Assembly: GCF_035083965.1 (NCBI RefSeq)
Contig: NC_089722.1
Span: 25,607,081-25,671,080 of the forward strand
DNA: 64,000 bases
Source of the DNA: Branchiostoma lanceolatum
Lineage: Eukaryota > Chordata > Leptocardii > Amphioxiformes > Branchiostomatidae
Direction: 5' to 3'
Shown: piece after piece, positions 59,197 to 64,000 of the stretch
Numbering within the stretch: the stretch's first letter is position 1
How the letters are laid out: every line of letters begins with the position of its first letter
Program-made: the position numbers and the translations under genes
Notes under the pieces: model-generated
Told to the model about the DNA's origin: nothing
Seen by the model: only the letters and a program-made list of their open reading frames with translations
The model's database searches: none

Positions 59197-62100
59197 ATGG
59201 CGGCATTTGAAACGGTACTGGGTTTTACCCTACAGAACCTGTTCCCTATCATGGTCACAGCTATTTTGGCTACCTTAGTTGTAGCAGCGGTTTATCTCTG
59301 GATGGACGCTCGCTTCCAGGAGAAAGCTTTGGCCCCTTTTCCGTGTCCAGAGAGACACTGGCTATGGGGAACAATGCCTTTAAAGAGGGTAAGTACTGCC
59401 AGACACATATAGTGATTCATTAGGAAGGTTTGTCTACATGTAAATGTCATATATAATATAGTAAATTAGCTATAGAAATACTTAAGAAGGATACTTTGAA
59501 GACATTTTTCTGTCACTTTTCTTTCAAAGAACGTTCTGCTTTGTATTTGAATGAAGTATGTAGGTTATGCAACGAACGTCAGCAAACATGGAAAGGACAG
59601 GATCGTACGATAGGTAAATATTCGTAACTGGGGCAGGGGTCAAAGTGGGATCACCTTTTGTTCAACCTCTTCCTAAAGCATCTGGGCACCTGAGCTGATA
59701 AAAACTGCCTCAGAAAACAGAATCCGTCGCTATGTAGACAGTTGTACCGTTCTGCTTCTCAACTCAAAGTACTGAAGACCCAAGATGTGTAAAATTTATC
59801 CATACGTTGTAACAGTAATCACAGTAAATTTTAATTTAACTACAATAAAACTAGATGAGACCAATTCAGTTGCCATTTCAAGTTAATAACCAGCATTAAT
59901 TAACAGGAAAAACTACAACGGTAATTTGAATTTTATGTATTTATTGTTATTTCATGGTACAGTTTGCTGATCACCTGTATGCTATACTACATAAAGAATG
60001 ATCTTTGCATATCTCAACATGGTATAATGAAGTGATTTGGCCGCTGGCTCTACCCTCCAAGCTGAGGTTGATTGGGAAGATTGTGACCTTCTTCTCATAT
60101 GTCCCGTTTTCTAACGGACGGCGGGGAGATATGTGTCTGTTTTCCCGCAACCTGTAACTTCCTAGCCTGACTAAATCGCGCTCCTAGCGGCCGGTCCGAC
60201 GGATACCGCCCCCTAGAAGGGGTCATTAACCTCCGCCAGCGAGAGCTTGTGTAAACACAGGCTAATAACTTCCGGCCTCTGTCATACTTCCAGATGACGG
60301 CTCATCCAGAGTACTTTCTACAATTCCTGACTGAACAGACTCGACGCTTTCCGAAATGTTTTCAACAGTGGGTAGGGCCGTTCCGTGGGATCCTGGTCGT
60401 AGTTCACCCACAACTTGCCAAAGATGTTCTGAAGACGATCGAACCAAAAAGCAGGGTCTACGAGTACCTTCGACCATGGCTAGGTGAGCGCCACTATGTC
60501 TGTTTTGGACGGGGACAAGGACATCGAAAATTAAGCATATATGTGAATAACAGATATCATTATCTATTTGTTTAACAGTTAAGGGCTACGTTTAAAAGTA
60601 AGAAGTAAAAGGAAAGCAGACAAAGTGAAGATTAAGAACTTCTAACTGTATGGTAGTTGCTACAGTGTGTGTTCAATGTTTGCTTTTTGAAAAGGGCATG
60701 GCTATTGACAGGATGTCAAAGTTTTCTCCGCATGGCTATTGACAGGATGTTAGAGTATTCTCTGCACTATTGACAGGATGGCCCTGTCAATAATGCAGAG
60801 AAAACTCTTATTGAGCGGAGTCACAGGAATCGCGTTGAATCAGAAAAGCCAAATGAATGAGTCGATACAATAGGTCAACGGGCAATGACGGGTAGTCTGG
60901 TCTACAAACCTTGCATGTGGAAGGCTGTTTGTTCAATTCCTGCACACTGCATTCTTTTTAACATCCATTTTTTAAAATTATCTTTATTATTTATTATCAT
61001 CTTTTTATCATTATCATCCTTACTCGGGGATGTAAACAGTCTTAGATTCGTGCCATCCTACAGGATTATCATCAGCGTTAGGGTAAGGTTGACCGGATCA
61101 TGATGTGTTTTCACAAGCCTTATAAAAAAAAACATCCTGTAAATAGTGTCATGATATTAGTATTGACAGAAACATCCTGTGAATAGCCTCGGCCTTTTGA
61201 AAAAGAGTCTTCTTTGGTCCTGTGACACCCCCCCCCCCCCCCCCCCCCACACACACACACCCTCAACCCACAACTCCAGGTGACGGTCTGCTCCTCAGTA
61301 GAGATGAGAAATGGAGGCGGAACCGAAGACTGCTGACTCCGGCATTCCACTTTGAAATCCTGCGACCTTACGTCAAAATATACAACCAAACCACAAACGT
61401 GTTTATGGTAACGTAAAACCATCTATTTACTGATATTCCGAACGCCATAATCAAGTCATTTATTACGCTATATATGCCATTTTTCCTACGCCTCTTCACA
61501 ACCTATCTTACTAACTGACTTACTTACTAACTCAATGACTGACTTACTATCTAACTACTAATTTACAATGTAAAATACTAACTTTCGGACTAGGACTAAA
61601 GTGCTAATTTACTAACTTGCTTACTAACTCACTTACTAACCTGCTTGTTAACTTATTCACTAACTCACAAACTAACAAACCCCTTCTCTATCTAATTTGA
61701 ACTATTAAATTGATCCCAGGAAAAGATGTCAAGCTTCGCCACTAAAGATGAAGCTGTGGAGATCACCAAACACCTGAGTTTGCTGACATTGGACATCATT
61801 CTGCAGTGTGCATTCTCTCAGAACATCGACTGTCAGCGTATCGGGTACACAAAAATACATAGACAGTTGTTACTGGCTTAAAAGCCCTCCCTCATTTTGC
61901 ACCTAACAATAGGCAATTATCATGAAGGATAATGTCTTGGAGGAAAAAGTACCGTTACTACTGATAATGTACTTACCTACAATGTTTGTTTTATCTTTTA
62001 CGATAAACACACGACTATCACAAGAATGCCAATGTTTGCGATCAAATGTGACCGGCCCCTTGGCGACAAACACTATATTTTTTCTGAACCTCCACTGTCA

Positions 62101-63937
62101 TGTATTACATCTCGTTAACCTCGTTAACACTGACCATGAGTGTATCAAAAGGTCCTTAACCATGGCGTGTTCTTCCATGGCAGGGACACACATCCGTACG
62201 TCGCTGCAGTGCGAGTCCTGTCAGAGCTGGTCATGTTACGTACACGGTATGGTTCATCATAAAGTCATATGCTATAGACAGACTTCACTTTGAATAGTGA
62301 GTAAAGATGCATATATAAACATAGTGAAAGCTTTCTCTTAAACTGTTGTGGGATTCATCCTTTTTGTAGGATCCAAGCTTACACTATTGAAAAAGACACC
62401 ATTACACTCACGGAAAAGGTGCAGAAGTATCTAATGTAGTAGCCAATCATCCTAATCAACATGCTATCTACCAGCAGATGTAAGTGTAAGAAATGCTGGT
62501 TAAACAAATTGCACATTTCCACGACTTATTACAAAAGCAACTTTTTCTTTTTCCTTTAACCTTGATTTAAGACTATATCGTCATAGAATCATTACGTTGT
62601 TTCGCCCTTGTAGGAAACCTTGGATGCATTTATGGCCGATGTATCGACTGACATCTGAGGGTCGAAAGTTCGTTGAACTGTACAACCTTGTCCATCAAGA
62701 GGCTAATGTCATCATCAAGGCAAGAAAAGAAGTTCTGGTAAGTGTGGAACTCGTTATCTCCAAGTAGGTAGAAGAACGTTATGTTACTGACTTCCGGGCT
62801 TCTCTGACTCGCTTTAAGGGATATGTAGAAACTGCACCAACAGACGGCTTTCGATGACATTTCGACTTGTGGTTATGAATTTGTGTTCTGCGTCGCAAAC
62901 TGCAAGATGCAAAATATATTTCTCTACAGAACAGGGAATGTACGGAAAAGATGGGGCGGAGGTCTCGGTATTTGGATTTCTTGGACATCCTGTTGACTGC
63001 ACGAGACCCGGATGGAGACGGGCTGACTGATGAGGAAATCAGGGCGGAGGTGGACACTTTCCTGTTGGAAGGTCATACTTAATGTTGTGTTTCCTACTTT
63101 ATTAAACGTTGATACACACAATGCCGTGTTTTGCACCTGGGACAAGGAAACGGTGTCAAAACAGTCAGCACCAGGGGCAGGGAAACATAGTCAGCACCAG
63201 GGACAGGAAAACATAGCCAGCACCAGGGGCATGGAAACACAGTCAGCACCAGGGACAGGGAAACATAGTCAGCACTAGGGACAGAGAAACACAGTCAGGG
63301 ACAGGGAAACACAGTCAGCACCAGGGATAGGGAAACACAGTCAGTACCAGGGACAGGGAAACACAGCCAGCACCAGGGACAGGGAAACACAGTCAGCACC
63401 AGGAACAGGGAAACACAGTCAGCACCAGGGACAGGGAAACTCAGTCAGCACCAGGGACAGGGAAACATAGTCAGCACCAGGGACAGGGAAACACAGTCAG
63501 CACCAGGGTCAAGGAAACACAGTCAGCACCAGGGACAGGAAAACAGTCAGCACTAGTGACAGGGAAACACAGTCAGCACCAGGGACAGGTAAACACTTCA
63601 TCTTCTCGAAGGCTGCAAAGTCATTTTTTAATAAAGACCGCTTATTACCCAAAATACATTGAAACTTAAAAGCTTTTTGACTGTTAGTCATTAATAGATC
63701 AGTCTTTCCACGAGTCTATATAACCTCCGTGGTCTTTCCAAACTCTTCAAAATGTGTAAAGTGGCAGTGCAGTAAAGTGCATTCATAATTAGCTTATCTG
63801 GTTTTTGTTTCAGGTCACGACACGACAGCCAGTGGCATCTCGTGGAGTCTGTATTGCCTGGCTAAACATCCGGGACATCAGGATCGTGTAAGGGAAGAGG
63901 TGGATGTGGTTATGGCCGGCAAGGACGAGCTGATATG
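59197..63937 (+). CDS. CYP4-like: cytochrome P450 family 4, 5' part, cut by the right edge
   Basis: A microsomal P450 of the CYP4 type (omega-hydroxylation of fatty acids and eicosanoids in vertebrates). Exons in window: 59197-59388, 60294-60483, 61280-61407, 61720-61844, 62184-62246, 62614-62737, 62930-63071, 63814-63937; 362 residues of an expected ~500-520. There is an N-terminal membrane anchor ([18 protein letters not shown]) and a Pro-rich hinge ([13 protein letters not shown]). The C-helix is [14 protein letters not shown]. The I-helix is [11 protein letters not shown], with the CYP4 Glu that can bind heme covalently, followed by [15 protein letters not shown]. The K-helix ExxR and heme Cys lie beyond the window. 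The exon 5-6 join (ACG|GAAACC) skips a decoy acceptor at about 62371. Confidence 0.93.
60694..60812. repeat. ATTGACAGGATGT repeat cluster
   Basis: GCTATTGACAGGATGT occurs at about 60701 and 60736, a third copy near 60767, then the inverted CCTGTCAATA. It belongs to the same family as 35365-35612. Confidence 0.7.
61135..61190. repeat. further copy of the ACATCCTGT / ATTGACAG repeat
   Basis: AACATCCTGTAAATAG and AACATCCTGTGAATAG flank TATTGACAG, the same motif set as at 60694-60812. It lies in the intron before P450 exon 3. Confidence 0.6.
61228..61260. repeat. C21 tract plus (AC)6 before a splice acceptor
   Basis: A run of 21 C followed by AC repeats ends 20 bases before P450 exon 3 (61280). 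It probably serves as the polypyrimidine tract of that acceptor while being a length-unstable simple repeat. Confidence 0.85.
61497..61680. repeat. degenerate CTTACTAACT tandem repeat
   Basis: Variants of CTTACTAACT and CTAACTCACTTA are repeated with drift through the intron before P450 exon 4. The final tract runs to within about 40 bases of the acceptor at 61720. The ACTAAC units resemble branch-point consensus sequences. Confidence 0.65.
63161..63595. repeat. minisatellite, 26-bp unit, about 16 copies
   Basis: The unit GTCAGCACCAGGGACAGGGA followed by AACACA is repeated head-to-tail with point changes in the intron between P450 exons 7 and 8. Its period and lack of unique spacers exclude a CRISPR array. 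Confidence 0.93.
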
Positions 63938-64000
63938 GTAATAGACTCAGTCGCGGTGCGGTGATTGTTAACTTTTAGATTTAGTCTCCACAATCGTCGT

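Noticed and set aside
60100-60270. SINE or structured RNA in the P450 intron
   Set aside because: GC-rich and hairpin-prone (TGTGTAAACACA) but without Pol III boxes or a recognisable family.
62371-62440. Alternative P450 exon 6 starting GATCCAAGC
   Set aside because: It runs into a TAG stop without a donor; the exon at 62614 joins in phase and gives the expected CYP4 sequence.
63161-63595. CRISPR-like regular repeat
   Set aside because: The repeats are contiguous with no unique spacers and lie in an intron of a eukaryotic gene; this is a minisatellite.

Overview
The window is intron-rich animal nuclear DNA: short exons with GT-AG borders, AT-rich introns of 0.2-3 kb, and many short fold-back repeats and minisatellites. 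The gene set suggests an invertebrate deuterostome, most likely a lancelet (Branchiostoma). The basis is a single sulfonylurea-receptor gene, a compact PGRP, a family-4 cytochrome P450 and an intron-bearing PhnD-like gene. The species call is inference; no search could be run. All coding models were built by hand from reading frame, splice phase and family similarity.

Layout. (1) 133-220, minus: one weak exon of a possible gene leaving the left edge. (2) 1641-24922, plus: a complete SUR-type ABC transporter (ABCC8/9, the regulatory subunit of KATP channels), 39 constant exons plus a set of possible cassette exons in the NBD1-TMD2 linker. (3) 27044-30727, minus: complete PKMYT1 (Myt1), the membrane-bound Wee1-type inhibitory kinase of Cdk1. 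(4) 31266-33009, plus: complete MUL1, a mitochondrial outer-membrane RING E3 ligase, head-to-head with PKMYT1 across about 540 bp that holds YY1-like and E2F-like sites. (5) 35836-38588, plus: a five-exon gene for a bacterial-type PhnD-like substrate-binding protein with no signal peptide. (6) 41083-54767, minus: a 32-exon gene for a protein of about 1342 residues that I do not recognise; it contains an apparent internal duplication. (7) 57381-58448, plus: a secreted peptidoglycan recognition protein with all amidase zinc-site residues, behind a TATA box and a noncoding first exon. (8) 59197 to the right edge, plus: the first eight exons of a CYP4 P450; the heme-cysteine exon lies outside the window.

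The genes do not form a pathway; they are ordinary animal neighbours, some sharing intergenic promoters. No Kir6 (KCNJ8/11) gene accompanies the SUR gene, unlike the vertebrate pairs. Repeats include a 450-bp fold-back element, a 725-bp terminal-inverted-repeat element, several smaller hairpins, two minisatellites, a LINE reverse-transcriptase remnant and a dispersed motif containing ATTGACAGGATGT.

The most interesting signals are the diverged, frame-neutral mini-exon copies in the SUR linker (three of them bearing GC donors), the altered NBD1 signature motif of SUR, the eukaryotic PhnD-like gene, and the internally duplicated unknown protein.
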